17,760 nt of DNA from JANYHF01 sp031367715 (GCA_031367715.1 JANLQJ010000065.1:1-17760), one strand, 5' to 3'. Counted from the stretch's first letter, positions 7,093-15,007 are shown. The notes: generated by a model not told the origin, from the letters alone. Numbers and translations are program-made.

Positions 7093-7875
7093 TCAGCGTG
7101 CGCTCACAACAATGGCGGATATTTGTCGCCCGTAATCGGCCGCGCCGCGGTGTCCCATGCGGCGGTAGGAATAGAAATCCGATTCGCCCTGATAGGTGCA
7201 GCGGGCGAGGTCCTCGATAGCGCCGATCGCGGCGGCCTGCAGCCGGCTGACGACAAAAGCCGGCAGATTGAAATGCCAGCGGGCGGCGCTGCGCGGGCGG
7301 TGGAAAAAGCGGGCGTGGCCGAGGTCGCGAGCGACGAACGTCGCCTCGAACTCGTCGCCAACCTCATAGGCATTGGGGCCGATCATCGGGCCGACGGCGG
7401 CCAGAATGCGGGAACGGCGGGCGCCCTGGTCCTCCATGGCGGTAATGGTCGCCTCGAGAATACCGGCCAGGGCTCCCTTCCAGCCGGCGTGAGCGGCGCC
7501 GACCACGCGGGCGTCCGGATCGGCAAACAGGATCGGCGCGCAATCGGCGGTGAGGGCGCCGATGGCCAGGCCCGGGGTGGCCGAGACCAGGGCGTCGGCT
7601 TGCGGACGCTTGGTCAGATCCGGCCACGGCGCGCTGACCGGGACGGCGACGGCACCATGGACCTGGTGCACGGTGAGCAGCCGCTCAGGCGCCGTGCCGA
7701 GGCGCTCGGCAACGCGGGCGCGGTTGGCAACCACGTGCTCGGCAAGGTCGCCCGAGCCGGGGCCGCAATTGAGCGAGGCATAGTCGCCTGCCGACACGCC
7801 ACCCCGCCGGGTGAAAAATCCGTGCCGGATGCCGGGCAGTTTCGACAGTATCGCCGCCTCGATAAACTCCGCCAT
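7093..7875 (-). CDS. pgeF: Peptidoglycan editing factor PgeF (YfiH/laccase-domain, polyphenol oxidase family)
   Basis: PgeF-type proteins are cytoplasmic metal-binding enzymes; in E. coli PgeF removes mis-incorporated serine from UDP-MurNAc precursors, and related proteins act as purine nucleosidases/deaminases. From the ATG at 7875 the protein is 260 residues, the usual length. It shows HGFFTRRGGVS at residues 18-28, the metal-site motifs LLTVHQVHG at 67-74, ALTADCAPIL at 107-116 with Cys112, and VVGAAHAGWKG at 124-134 with His129, and a C-terminal CTYQGESDFYSYRR. The frame is open upstream to 7971, which would overlap midA by 50 bp; the ATG at 7875 fits family length and has an AGGCG upstream. 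It follows midA after 46 bp, so the two are probably cotranscribed with lgt. Confidence 0.93.
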   Translation of the reverse strand: MAEFIEAAILSKLPGIRHGFFTRRGGVSAGDYASLNCGPGSGDLAEHVVANRARVAERLGTAPERLLTVHQVHGAVAVPVSAPWPDLTKRPQADALVSATPGLAIGALTADCAPILFADPDARVVGAAHAGWKGALAGILEATITAMEDQGARRSRILAAVGPMIGPNAYEVGDEFEATFVARDLGHARFFHRPRSAARWHFNLPAFVVSRLQAAAIGAIEDLARCTYQGESDFYSYRRMGHRGAADYGRQISAIVVSAR

Positions 7876-7921
7876 GTCGCCTGCTGCCGCCCGCCCCGAT
7901 TTGCCTGTGATCACAAACACA

Positions 7922-9184
7922 TCAGAATACCGGCGGGGCCGCAAGTGCTTCGCTGGTGAGAGCCATGGCACGGAAACGCGCGCCCATGCCTGAGGGGTCC
8001 ATCAGGCGGGCAAGGCCGCTCTGCAGCTGTTGCATGGTGCGGGCGTCCTTGCCTTGGGTGAGGCGCTGCAGCCGGGCCGCGGCGCCGAGCCGGCCGAGCA
8101 GCTCAGCTTGAGTGATCGGGCCATAGGCGGTGAGGCCGGCCGTTTTTGCCGCGCCAGCAACCTGCGCGAAATCGACCTGCGCCGAGAGATCATGTTCGCC
8201 GGGCGCGGCTAGCGGATCGGCGTAACGTTGGGCGCTGACCGCCTGCAGCGTGTCGCCGGCGACCGGGCCGAGATGGCCGTAGTCGATATAGAGGTGCATG
8301 TGCGGCGCGCCGGCGAGGGAACACGCAAGGCCGCCGAGCATATCGGCCGCGCCGGTCATGACTTCGCAGAACGCGCCGTCGGGTTGTGGCGGGGGCGAGA
8401 ATAACGCCTCGACGATCGGGCTTTCAGAAACGATAAAACACAATGCCTGTTGCCCAGCGCCGCGGCTATTGGTTCCGGACTCGTTCCCGCCGCTCACCCC
8501 GCCCCTCTCCGCGTCAAAACGGGGAGAGGGGGCAGAGTTCTTGCTTGCGCCCGGCGCCGCCCCGCCGGGGAGCCAGCCGCCGGGCGCGATGCTCCCTCTC
8601 CCGGTACTTTCGAGGAGAGGGTCGGGGCGAGGGGCAGGATCTTGCTGCGCTGCCCACACACCGACCAGCCGCTCATGCCAGTGGCCGTTTACCGCCACCA
8701 GCTGCCGGATCGGCAACGCATCCAGGAATTCGTTGGCGATGACGATGCTTGGGAGCGGACTAGCAACGCCAACATTTTCGCGCCACCCAACAGGCACGCC
8801 GCAATCGGCCAGCCTCGCGCGCTGTTGGTCGCGCAACCTGACGTTGCTCTCCACCAGCACGACCTCCAGGCCGCCGCGCGCCACCGGCAGCACCTTCAGC
8901 GCGCGCAACGCATCGGCCATCAGCGTGCCCCGACCCGGCCCCAGTTCGATCAGCCGCCAGCGCGTCGGCTCGCCGAGCGACTGCCAGCAGACCGCCACCC
9001 AGATACCGATCAGCTCGCCGAAGATCTGGCTGATCTCGGGCGCCGTGATGAAATCGCCCGCCGCGCCAATAGCTTGCCGTTGGCGATAATAGCCGTGAGT
9101 GTCATCCATCAGGCAGGCGCGCATGAACGCCTCGACCGGCATCGGCCCCTCGGCGGCAATGCGGGCGGCGAGCCAATTCGTCAT
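7922..9184 (-). CDS. MidA/NDUFAF7-type SAM-dependent methyltransferase with an in-frame palindromic insert
   Basis: The 420-residue protein belongs to the MidA/NDUFAF7 family, whose eukaryotic member methylates an arginine of a complex I subunit during assembly; the bacterial target is not settled. Motifs: DFITAPEISQIFGE at residues 44-57, the SAM loop LIELGPGRGTLMADALRA at 78-95, IVIANEFLDALPIRQL at 147-162, YIDYGH at 299-304 and DLSAQVDFAQVA at 332-343. The ATG at 9184 overlaps the lgt stop as ATGA, showing translational coupling; the longer open frame to 9421 only shadows lgt. Residues about 182-231 (from DPAPRPDPLL to about GVSGG) have no family counterpart and are encoded by the repeat at 8493-8640, which explains why the protein is about 50 residues longer than usual. 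The insert is Gly/Pro/Ser-rich and lies in a loop between WHERLVGV and FIVSESP, so the enzyme may still fold. Confidence 0.9.
   Translation of the reverse strand: MTNWLAARIAAEGPMPVEAFMRACLMDDTHGYYRQRQAIGAAGDFITAPEISQIFGELIGIWVAVCWQSLGEPTRWRLIELGPGRGTLMADALRALKVLPVARGGLEVVLVESNVRLRDQQRARLADCGVPVGWRENVGVASPLPSIVIANEFLDALPIRQLVAVNGHWHERLVGVWAAQQDPAPRPDPLLESTGRGSIAPGGWLPGGAAPGASKNSAPSPRFDAERGGVSGGNESGTNSRGAGQQALCFIVSESPIVEALFSPPPQPDGAFCEVMTGAADMLGGLACSLAGAPHMHLYIDYGHLGPVAGDTLQAVSAQRYADPLAAPGEHDLSAQVDFAQVAGAAKTAGLTAYGPITQAELLGRLGAAARLQRLTQGKDARTMQQLQSGLARLMDPSGMGARFRAMALTSEALAAPPVF
8493..8640. repeat. Composite palindromic element inserted in the midA coding sequence
   Basis: Two inverted copies of a palindrome (about 8493-8542 and 8591-8640; each with a CCCTCTCC...GGAGAGGG stem) flank a central hairpin at 8543-8588. 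The central one reads GCGCCCGGCG...CGCCGGGCGC and keeps the flanking TTGCTTGCGC and the inner CCGGGGAGCC...GCCG layout of hairpin d found at 11308-11352 and 15722-15770. The block has no stop codon in the midA frame and adds about 50 codons. Confidence 0.75.
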
Positions 9185-10029
9185 ACTGCGCTCGCCACCG
9201 GCGGCCTTGCCATCGCCCGCCGGATCAGCCAGGCGCCGACCAGCAGCATGGGCACGCAATAGAGCATCCCCGAAGTGACAAAACCCGATTGGAAGAACCA
9301 GGTGCTGTCGCCTTCGCGAAACAGCTCGCAGAGACTGCGGGCGATGCCGTAGCCGAACAGGAATACGCCGCTCTGCAAGCCTTCGCGCTTGAGGCCGCCA
9401 CGCCTGGTCGCAAGCCACCACAGCAAGAGGCCGAGCGCCAGTCCTTCCAACCCCGCTTCATAGAGCTGGCTGGGATGGCGCGGCAGCGGGCCCGCATCGG
9501 TATTGGGAAACACCATCGCCCAGGGCACATCGGAGACGCGGCCCCATAACTCGCCGTTGACGAAATTGGCGATGCGGCCAAAGAACAGCCCGACCGGCAC
9601 CGCCGTGGCCACCACATCGCCGGCGGCCAAAGCTGAAATGCCGTAACGCCACGCAAACGCGAACAGCGCGATGGTGACGCCGATCACGCCGCCATGGAAC
9701 GACATGCCGCCGTTCCAGGTGCGCAAGATCTCCACCGGGTCGCGCAGATAGGGCATCGGATCGTAGAGGATGATGTTAAGCAGCCGCCCGCCCAAGACGA
9801 CGCCGGCCATCACCCAGAGCAGCAGCGTGTCCACCTCGTCGAGTGTCAGCGGCTTGCGGTTGCCCCACAACGCGGCGTTGGCGACCATGCGCCGGATATA
9901 GAGCCAGCCCAGCAGCAGGCCGGCGACATAGGACAGGCCATACCAGCGCACCCAGATCGGCCCCAGCTTGAGCGCGACCGGGTCAAAACGGGGGAAGTCG
10001 ATGGCGAGAAACCGCAGGGCTGTGAACAT
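9181..10029 (-). CDS. lgt: Phosphatidylglycerol-prolipoprotein diacylglyceryl transferase
   Basis: Lgt is the inner-membrane enzyme that transfers diacylglycerol from phosphatidylglycerol to the lipobox cysteine of prolipoproteins, the first step of lipoprotein maturation. The 282-residue protein has several hydrophobic segments and the family motifs: IWVRWYGLSYVAG at residues 25-37, NGGMSFHGGVIG at 106-117 with His112, the signature GRIANFVNGELWGR at 151-164, and RHPSQLYEA at 184-192; ARSLCELFREGD lies near the C-terminus. The ATG at 10029 is preceded only by a weak ribosome binding site. The gene is first of the leftward operon, diverges from ubiK with a 77-bp gap that must hold both promoters, and its stop overlaps the midA start. 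Confidence 0.97.
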   Translation of the reverse strand: MFTALRFLAIDFPRFDPVALKLGPIWVRWYGLSYVAGLLLGWLYIRRMVANAALWGNRKPLTLDEVDTLLLWVMAGVVLGGRLLNIILYDPMPYLRDPVEILRTWNGGMSFHGGVIGVTIALFAFAWRYGISALAAGDVVATAVPVGLFFGRIANFVNGELWGRVSDVPWAMVFPNTDAGPLPRHPSQLYEAGLEGLALGLLLWWLATRRGGLKREGLQSGVFLFGYGIARSLCELFREGDSTWFFQSGFVTSGMLYCVPMLLVGAWLIRRAMARPPVASAV

Positions 10030-10106
10030 TGTGATGACCGGTGGCCCAAGGGGACATGGGGTGCTAGAAGGTGAGGGGTCAATAACAAAAGGCTTACCCC
10101 GAAGCC

Positions 10107-10370
10107 ATGACCCAAACCAACAATCGACTTCTTGATGATCTCGCCAAAGTCATGACCGACGCCGCTGGCGCCGCACAAGGCCTCAAGCGCGAGGCCGAAA
10201 GCGTTTTTCGCAACCGCGCCGAACGCGTGCTGCGCGATCTCGACGTGGTGCAGCGCGAAGAATTCGAGGCGGTCAAAGCCATGGCCGAGCGCGCCCGGAC
10301 CGAGAACGAGCGGCTGGAAGCGCGGATGGTAGAACTTGAGCGGCGGCTGGCAGTTCCGGGTACGGCGTGA
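10107..10370 (+). CDS. ubiK: Ubiquinone biosynthesis accessory factor UbiK (BMFP family)
   Basis: The 87-residue protein is typical of the BMFP/UbiK family, which binds membranes and helps the Ubi enzyme complex under aerobic growth. The N-terminal half (NNRLLDDLAKVMTDAAGAAQ) is amphipathic and the C-terminal half (about 45-80, EEFEAVKAMAERARTENERL followed by EARMVELERRL) is a coiled coil, as in the family; length is normal. An AAAGG lies upstream of the ATG at 10107. It is divergent from lgt, a common arrangement in alphaproteobacteria. A repeat hairpin begins 28 bp after its stop. Confidence 0.88.
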   Translation: MTQTNNRLLDDLAKVMTDAAGAAQGLKREAESVFRNRAERVLRDLDVVQREEFEAVKAMAERARTENERLEARMVELERRLAVPGTA

Positions 10371-10397
10371 CCCTTTCCATGATGGCGCGCCACGCGA

Positions 10398-10450
10398 TGT
10401 CATCCCATGCGCGGCGCATCGTCAAAACGCTGCGCCGTCGACGCATGACA
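10398..10450. repeat. Solo copy of hairpin c (inverted orientation, diverged)
   Basis: The sequence runs from TGTCATCCCATGCG to GACGCATGACA, with inner stems GGCGCA/TGCGCC and CGT-caaa-ACG. Ends and inner stem match hairpin c of the array at 15008-15702, with changes in the outer arm. Being 28 bp after ubiK, it may shape the 3' end of that messenger. Confidence 0.65.
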
Positions 10451-10715
10451 GCATCGGAAGACGCAGCCCAACCACCCCCAACGACAGGATTCGCCCAATC
10501 GCGGTAGCTCACTCCGGCCACACCCTAAACTGCTCCACAGGTCGTTCTCTCTATCACCCCGTTTTGCCCGAATTTCGCTGGAATTGACCCCCGAGGTCGC
10601 GTCAGGGCGTGGAGAACGGTCGGGCCTGCTTGCGACTCAACGTGGCCCCCTAGACAAGAGTGTGCACGACAGGCTCGTTGCAGCCGAAACGTGCGCCAAA
10701 TAACAAGGACTCTTC
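10451..10715 (+). other. Leader region of the YbjN-domain gene
   Basis: No gene is visible in this 265-bp stretch. It must contain the promoter for the gene starting at 10716. The final CAAATAACAAGGACTCTTC contains the ribosome binding site AAGGA. No confident -35/-10 pair or operator was found. Confidence 0.35.
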
Positions 10716-11213
10716 ATGGCCTCGAGCGAACTGAAATTCGAACGTGCCTCCAGCCCTATCGATCTCATCGAGCAGATCGCCACGGCACAGGATTGGTCGT
10801 ATGAACGCTCGTCCGACGACGAGTTGACGCTGACCGTGCCCGGCACTTGGTCGGATTATCACGTTTCAATCAACTGGCGCGATGACCTGGAAGCGCTGCA
10901 TGTCGCCTCGGCGTTCGACTGCAAGGTGCCGGACGCGCGCCTGAACGAGATTTACCGCCTGATCGCGCAGATCAACGAACAGCTCTGGATCGGCCATTTC
11001 GATCTCTGGCTGCATGACGGCCTGCTGATGTACCGGCACGGCCTGCTGCTCAACGACGCGGCGGCCACCCCCCGCCAATGCGAGGCGCTGATCCACTCGG
11101 CGCTGGAAGCCTGCGAGCGCTACTATCAGGCCTTCCAGTTCGTGGTCTGGGCTGGCAAGGAAGCGCGTGAAGCGCTGACCTCGACGATGTTCCAGACCGA
11201 AGGGCAGGCGTGA
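10716..11213 (+). CDS. YbjN domain-containing protein
   Basis: The 165-residue protein fits the YbjN family of small cytoplasmic proteins of the secretion-chaperone-like fold. Visible family features are SPIDLIEQIATAQDWSYER near residues 13-31, LTVPGTWSDYHVSINWRDD around 39-57, LHVASAFDCKVPD, EIYRLIAQINEQLWIGHFDL around 78-97 and MYRHGLLLND around 107-116. The ATG at 10716 has AAGGA eight bases upstream. In many alphaproteobacteria this gene sits directly before proC; here the two are separated by about 2 kb carrying repeats and a TadG-like gene on the other strand. Its molecular function is unknown; stress and motility roles are described for E. coli YbjN, a distant relative. Confidence 0.85.
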   Translation: MASSELKFERASSPIDLIEQIATAQDWSYERSSDDELTLTVPGTWSDYHVSINWRDDLEALHVASAFDCKVPDARLNEIYRLIAQINEQLWIGHFDLWLHDGLLMYRHGLLLNDAAATPRQCEALIHSALEACERYYQAFQFVVWAGKEAREALTSTMFQTEGQA

Positions 11214-11245
11214 AGAATGGCAGTGGGGCAGTCGTGACAGCACAT

Positions 11246-11297
11246 TGTCATCCCGCGCGCCGCGCAACGTTTTGACGCTGCGCCGCAGACACGGGAC
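11246..11297. repeat. Solo hairpin c, inverted orientation
   Basis: The stretch begins TGTCATCCCGCGCGCCGCGC and ends with GCAGACACGGGAC. It is the reverse complement of hairpin c, with the CGTTTTGACG inner stem-loop corresponding to CGTCAAAACG in the array. It lies 32 bp after the YbjN stop. Confidence 0.7.
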
Positions 11298-11307
11298 CTC
11301 ATTCTGG

Positions 11308-11352
11308 CTTGCGCTCGGCGACTCCCGTTCCGGGAGCCGGCCGCCGAGCGCG
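11308..11352. repeat. Hairpin d (REP-like)
   Basis: A strong imperfect hairpin: outer arms GCGCTCGGCG (11311-11320) and CGCCGAGCGC, inner arms CTCCCG and CGGGAG around TT. The same element in opposite orientation is at 15722-15770, and a diverged one is inside the midA gene at 8543-8588. Confidence 0.75.
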
Positions 11353-11371
11353 TGCCGCAGCGCATCCGAAC

Positions 11372-11522
11372 TGTCATCCCGTGCGCAGCGCAGCATGCTT
11401 ATGGTGCGCTGCAGACACGGGACCTTTCGGGGCTCAAGCCGTGGTCCAACGCGGCAGGAGCCCCATGAGGTCCCGGATCAGCGCCGCACCATGAAACATG
11501 CTGCAGCGCATCCGGGATGACA
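11372..11522 (-). repeat. Complete a-b-c palindromic unit, inverted relative to the 15-kb array
   Basis: Read on the minus strand this is a full unit like those at 15008-15702: hairpin a (11522-11469), hairpin b (11463-11430, CCGCGTTGG/CCACGG) and hairpin c (11423-11372). Its ends are TGTCATCCCG and CGGGATGACA. Loop sequences differ from the array (GTTT in place of TCTT in a; CAT-aagc-ATG in place of CGT-loop-ACG in c), but stems are kept. Confidence 0.8.
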
Positions 11523-11524
11523 AA

Positions 11525-11611
<87 letters not shown>

Positions 11612-11619
11612 GTATTCCT

Positions 11620-13008
11620 TCAATGCGTCAACCGCATCGCCGTCAACTCGTGGCCGATCTTGCTGAAGGCGGAGTTCATGTCGGAGATCGTCAAGGCGTT
11701 GAAGTAGAAGGGCGGGCCCGAGGCGCATTGCGACAGCACGTCCTGTGCGGTCGGGTCCGTGACTTGGAAGGCAATGGCGTAGATCTCGATCCCGGCCAAT
11801 TTGATTTTTTCGCAGAGCGCCAAGGTCTTGGCGTTGGCCGCGTCGACGTCGCTGCCCCAATGGTCGGGATAGCTGGCCGAATGGGTGTTGGCACCATCGG
11901 TCATCAGGATCAGCCGCTTTTTCGTCGTGGCGATCGGACCGCCATCCCGGAAGGGTGAGGCCGGATCGGGCGACAGCAACCGCCAGCCCCACAGCAGACC
12001 CGGCGCGATATAGGTCTCACCGCCTTCAGTCAGGCCGTTGATAGCGGTCTTGATGACCGCCGGATTGCTGTTGAGACGGATCAACTGGGCCGGGCAATCC
12101 CAATTGGGAAACAGCGCGGGAACCTGATTGCCAGCCGTGGCGGCGACTTCGGCGTCGGCCGGATCGTTTTGCGAGCCGACGCAGCCTTGCCAGAGATGAA
12201 CATCGATCTGCGGCGTGCAGGTGGTCGAGATCGGGTGGGCATAGTCGTTGGCATCGTTAGAGGAGCAATCATAGGGAGCGCCGTCATTGTAGCAGGTGGC
12301 GGTCACGTGTACCGGCGTCGCCAGCTGCTCATAGGTTGTCGAGCAGTAGTCATAGTTGGTCGAATAGTCGGCCGCACCGTTCAGCCAGGGGGCGTTGCGA
12401 TGGGCGAGCCCGACATTGACGTAGTAGGTGAACGGCACCAGGCCGACTTTCATGTTCGGATTGGGACTGGTCGAGCCGGGCACCTTGTACAGCAGATCGG
12501 TGAGATCGTTGGCGGCCTGCTGGGCGGCAGCCAGCTTGCTGCCGGCCATCGAATGGGTGGTATCGAAAGCAATCGCCACCTCCATCGGCCCGCCAGCGCC
12601 GGCAACCGCGGTGCTCATGGCCCGCACGGTCGATTGGCCGTCGCCGAACAGCCCGAGGAACAGCGTGCCCATCGCCACCTCGGCGTGCGCTGTGATGGTG
12701 CCGTTGGCCGGATCGACGCTCACTGAAATCGACGGATGCATGCCAGTCGAGTCCAGCGCCCGCCCGGCCCGTTCGCTCACCATGCTGGCCAAATCCTGGT
12801 TGGCGGTGGTGCCGATCGCACCTGCCAGCACGGCAGCGTCGAGTGCGTGCTGCATGTCGTTGCGCATGCGCACTTGCATGCCAAAGTCGATGGCGAGCCC
12901 GATGGCGCCGATCACCGGTATGGCGCACAGCGCAAACACCAGCGAAACATTGCCACGACGGTCGCCCAGCAGACGTGAACGCTGTACTATGGAACGCAAG
13001 CCGATCAT
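11620..13008 (-). CDS. TadG-like pilus-assembly protein with a von Willebrand factor A domain
   Basis: The 462-residue protein has an N-terminal Flp pilus-assembly TadE/G-like segment: RRGNVSLVFALCAIPVIGA around residues 17-35 continues into one transmembrane helix ending in AIDFGMQVRMRNDMQHALDA with DAAVLAGA, typical of TadG. A vWA domain follows: AIAFDTTHSM at 145-154 gives the DxTxS metal site (Asp149, Ser153), and RLILMTDGANTH at 365-376 supplies the second metal motif. Six cysteines between 222 and 305 could form disulfides, in line with a periplasmic location. TadG proteins belong to tight-adherence pilus systems, but no other tad gene is near, so this is an orphan copy. The ATG at 13008 has only a weak GGGG upstream. 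It lies between ybjN and proC on the opposite strand, which suggests insertion of this block. Confidence 0.85.
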   Translation of the reverse strand: MIGLRSIVQRSRLLGDRRGNVSLVFALCAIPVIGAIGLAIDFGMQVRMRNDMQHALDAAVLAGAIGTTANQDLASMVSERAGRALDSTGMHPSISVSVDPANGTITAHAEVAMGTLFLGLFGDGQSTVRAMSTAVAGAGGPMEVAIAFDTTHSMAGSKLAAAQQAANDLTDLLYKVPGSTSPNPNMKVGLVPFTYYVNVGLAHRNAPWLNGAADYSTNYDYCSTTYEQLATPVHVTATCYNDGAPYDCSSNDANDYAHPISTTCTPQIDVHLWQGCVGSQNDPADAEVAATAGNQVPALFPNWDCPAQLIRLNSNPAVIKTAINGLTEGGETYIAPGLLWGWRLLSPDPASPFRDGGPIATTKKRLILMTDGANTHSASYPDHWGSDVDAANAKTLALCEKIKLAGIEIYAIAFQVTDPTAQDVLSQCASGPPFYFNALTISDMNSAFSKIGHELTAMRLTH

Positions 13009-13181
13009 TTTGAAACCCCGCGACTGGCACAGTCCATGCAGGCTGACACGATGGCGCCTGCAGCTTGGACCTTGGTCTGGGGCAACGATTGCGACGTAAA
13101 CGGTAAGTTTGTCCTAAAACCCTCGGTATCCCCGTATCTAGGTTGGCGGTCGATTGACGGCTGTCGCGTTTCGGCACGGAC

Positions 13182-13218
13182 GGATGGCGGGGGCCTGTCG
13201 GATGGCGGGGGCCTTGTC
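13182..13218. repeat. 18-bp tandem duplication in the tadG-proC gap
   Basis: GGATGGCGGGGGCCTGTC (13182-13199) is followed at once by a copy with one extra T (13200-13218). It lies in the 270-bp divergent promoter region between the TadG-like gene and proC, 61 bp before the proC start. The rest of that gap shows no gene. Confidence 0.8.
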
Positions 13219-13278
13219 AGCTCCCGAGAGGTCCCATAGAACAGCCCATTGGCAGCCGCCCAACCCTTCGGAGCCATC

Positions 13279-14103
13279 ATGACGCTGCAACTTTCCGGCC
13301 CGCTCGTGCTGGTCGGCGCCGGCAATATGGGCGGCGCCCTGCTCAAGGGCTGGCTGGCCGGCGGGCTGGACCCGGCACTGGTGGTGGCGCTCGATCCGGC
13401 CCCGCCAGCGTCGATGGCGAGGCTGCTGGCAAGTCACGGCATTGCCTGTCTGGCTACGCCGCCACGCCTTGAGAGGGCGCCGGACGTCATCCTGCTCGCC
13501 GTCAAGCCGCAGCTCATGGACCAAGTGGTGCCGGGGGTTGCCGCGCTGGCCGGTCCGGGCACCGTGGTGCTGTCGGTGGCCGCCGGGCGCACCATCGCCA
13601 GTTTGGCGCGCCATTTTGCTCCCGGTACCGCCATCGTGCGCTCGATCCCCAATACGCCGGCCTCGGTTGGCCGCGGCATCACGGCGGTGTTCGCCAATGC
13701 CACGGTAACTCCGGCTCAGCGCGCGTTGTGCGACCGGCTGCTGGCCGCGGTCGGTGCGGTGACCTGGGTCGATGCGGAGCGCCTGATCGATGCCGCCACG
13801 GCGGTCTCGGGCTCGGGGCCGGCCTATGTGTTCCTGCTGGCCGAGTGCCTGGCCGAAGCGGGCCGCCAAGCCGGATTGCCCGCCGAGATCGCCACGCAAC
13901 TGGCGCGCGCGACCGTCGCGGGCGCTGGCGAGTTGCTGCACCAAAGCGACCTCGGCGCCAGCACGCTGCGCCAGAACGTCACCTCGCCTGCCGGCACCAC
14001 GGCCGCCGCGCTCGCCGTGCTGATGGCCGAGGGTGGGTTGCAGCAGCTGATGACGCGCGCCGTTGCGGCCGCCGACCAGCGCGCGCGCGAACTGGCGGTT
14101 TGA
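13279..14103 (+). CDS. proC: Pyrroline-5-carboxylate reductase
   Basis: ProC reduces 1-pyrroline-5-carboxylate to proline with NAD(P)H, the last step of proline synthesis in the cytoplasm. From ATG 13279 the protein is 274 residues, normal for the family. It has the Rossmann loop VLVGAGNMGGALLKGWL at residues 10-26, ILLAVKPQ at 71-78, IVRSIPNTPASVGRGITAV at 119-137, the substrate-site AVSGSGPAYVFLLAE at 175-189 and the signature LRQNVTSPAGTTAAALAVL near 230-248. The frame is open back to a TTG at 13249, but ATG 13279 has CGGAG five to six bases upstream and fits family length. The TetR/COQ9-like gene follows after 70 bp and is probably cotranscribed. Confidence 0.96.
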   Translation: MTLQLSGPLVLVGAGNMGGALLKGWLAGGLDPALVVALDPAPPASMARLLASHGIACLATPPRLERAPDVILLAVKPQLMDQVVPGVAALAGPGTVVLSVAAGRTIASLARHFAPGTAIVRSIPNTPASVGRGITAVFANATVTPAQRALCDRLLAAVGAVTWVDAERLIDAATAVSGSGPAYVFLLAECLAEAGRQAGLPAEIATQLARATVAGAGELLHQSDLGASTLRQNVTSPAGTTAAALAVLMAEGGLQQLMTRAVAAADQRARELAV

Positions 14104-14173
14104 CTGCCATCATTGCATTGCCGCGCCATGCGCCTATGTTTGACGGACCCAAACACCGCCAAGGAGCCCCCCC

Positions 14174-14857
14174 ATGCTCGATCTCGCCACGCCGAAGGGC
14201 CGCATCATCGACGCCGCCTTGAAGCTTGCCGCCGCCAAACCCTGGCACGACGTTACCTTGCACGAGATTGCGCAAGCGGCTGGCGTCGGTCTGGTTGATC
14301 TCTCCAAGGAGTTCTACGGCAAGCTCTCGATCATGGCCGCCTTCACCAAGCTGGTGGACCAGGAAGTACTGGGACGCGCCCGCCTGGTGCACGGCACCGA
14401 CGAGAGCCATCGCGACCGCGTGTTCGATGTCATCATGACGCGCTTTGACGTGCTGCAGCCGTACCGCGCGGCGCTCAAGAGCATCGTCACCGACAGCGGC
14501 ATGCTGCCCGGCCCCGATATGCTCGCCCGCTCGATGCGCTCGCAGCACTGGATGCTGGTGGCCGCCGGCATCCCCGCCGATGGCCCGGCCGGCCGCGCCC
14601 GCGAGGCGGCCCTGCTCAGCGTCTACGCCCGCACCTTCCGCGAGTGGCTGGACGACGAAGATCCCGGCCGGGCCAAGACCATGGCCGTGCTCGACCGGCG
14701 TCTGCGGAATGGCGAGCGCTGGATGCAGACCTTCGAGGACGTGCACGCCAGGTTTGAGAAATTCGGCGAGCTGTTCCAGCGCGGCAAGGGGCGCGGGCGG
14801 GACCAGGCGGAAACGGCCAAGGGCACCGCACCGCCAGCCAGTGCCACGAACTTCTGA
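14174..14857 (+). CDS. TetR-like / COQ9-type protein
   Basis: The 227-residue protein starts with a TetR-type helix-turn-helix: GRIIDAALKLAAAKPWHDVT at residues 9-28, LHEIAQAAGVGLVDLSKEF at 29-47, then YGKLSIMAAFTKLVD. In the recognition helix the usual T-x-Y-x-HF is changed to LVDLSKEFYGK, and the C-terminal part (MLARSMRSQHWMLVAAGIP; RAKTMAVLDRRLRNGERWM) is like that of the TetR-fold COQ9-type proteins that bind lipids in ubiquinone synthesis. It could therefore be a DNA-binding regulator or a COQ9-like lipid-binding protein; the helix-turn-helix alone does not decide. A charged, disordered tail (from about 205) ends the protein. An AAGGAG lies nine bases before the ATG. It follows proC, and a ubiquinone link would fit ubiK in the same neighbourhood. 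Confidence 0.75.
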   Translation: MLDLATPKGRIIDAALKLAAAKPWHDVTLHEIAQAAGVGLVDLSKEFYGKLSIMAAFTKLVDQEVLGRARLVHGTDESHRDRVFDVIMTRFDVLQPYRAALKSIVTDSGMLPGPDMLARSMRSQHWMLVAAGIPADGPAGRAREAALLSVYARTFREWLDDEDPGRAKTMAVLDRRLRNGERWMQTFEDVHARFEKFGELFQRGKGRGRDQAETAKGTAPPASATNF

Positions 14858-14880
14858 TTCTTTGCGTCCCAACCAAGAGT

Positions 14881-14981
14881 TGTCCTCCCGGGGTTCCTGC
14901 CGTGTTGGGCCACGGCTTGAGCTCGATGAGGTCTCGTGCGCAGCGCACCGTGAAGGACGCTGCGCCGCGCACGGGATGACA
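14881..14981 (+). repeat. Array unit 0: truncated copy (hairpins b and c only)
   Basis: The unit starts TGTC and jumps to TCCCGGGGTTCCTGCCGTG, so hairpin a is deleted. Hairpin b (CCGTGTTGGGCCACGG) and c (ending CGGGATGACA at 14972-14981) are kept. The c stem reads GCAGCGCA/TGCGCCGC, with one A-C mismatch on + that is a G-U pair on the other strand. Confidence 0.8.
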
Positions 14982-15007
14982 GTTCGGATGGTGCCCTCGA
15001 AAACAAT

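Noticed and set aside
7069..7959. 296-codon frame on + opposite pgeF
   Set aside because: Antisense shadow of pgeF, without motifs.
8450..9262. 270-codon frame on + opposite the MidA-like gene
   Set aside because: Shadow frame; the minus-strand gene has clear SAM motifs and is coupled to lgt.
9185..9421. Upstream extension of the MidA-like gene into lgt
   Set aside because: The added residues only shadow lgt, and ATG 9184 gives the classic ATGA overlap and the family N-terminus.
13138..13944. 268-codon frame on - opposite proC
   Set aside because: Antisense shadow of proC; Arg/Gln-rich with no family features.
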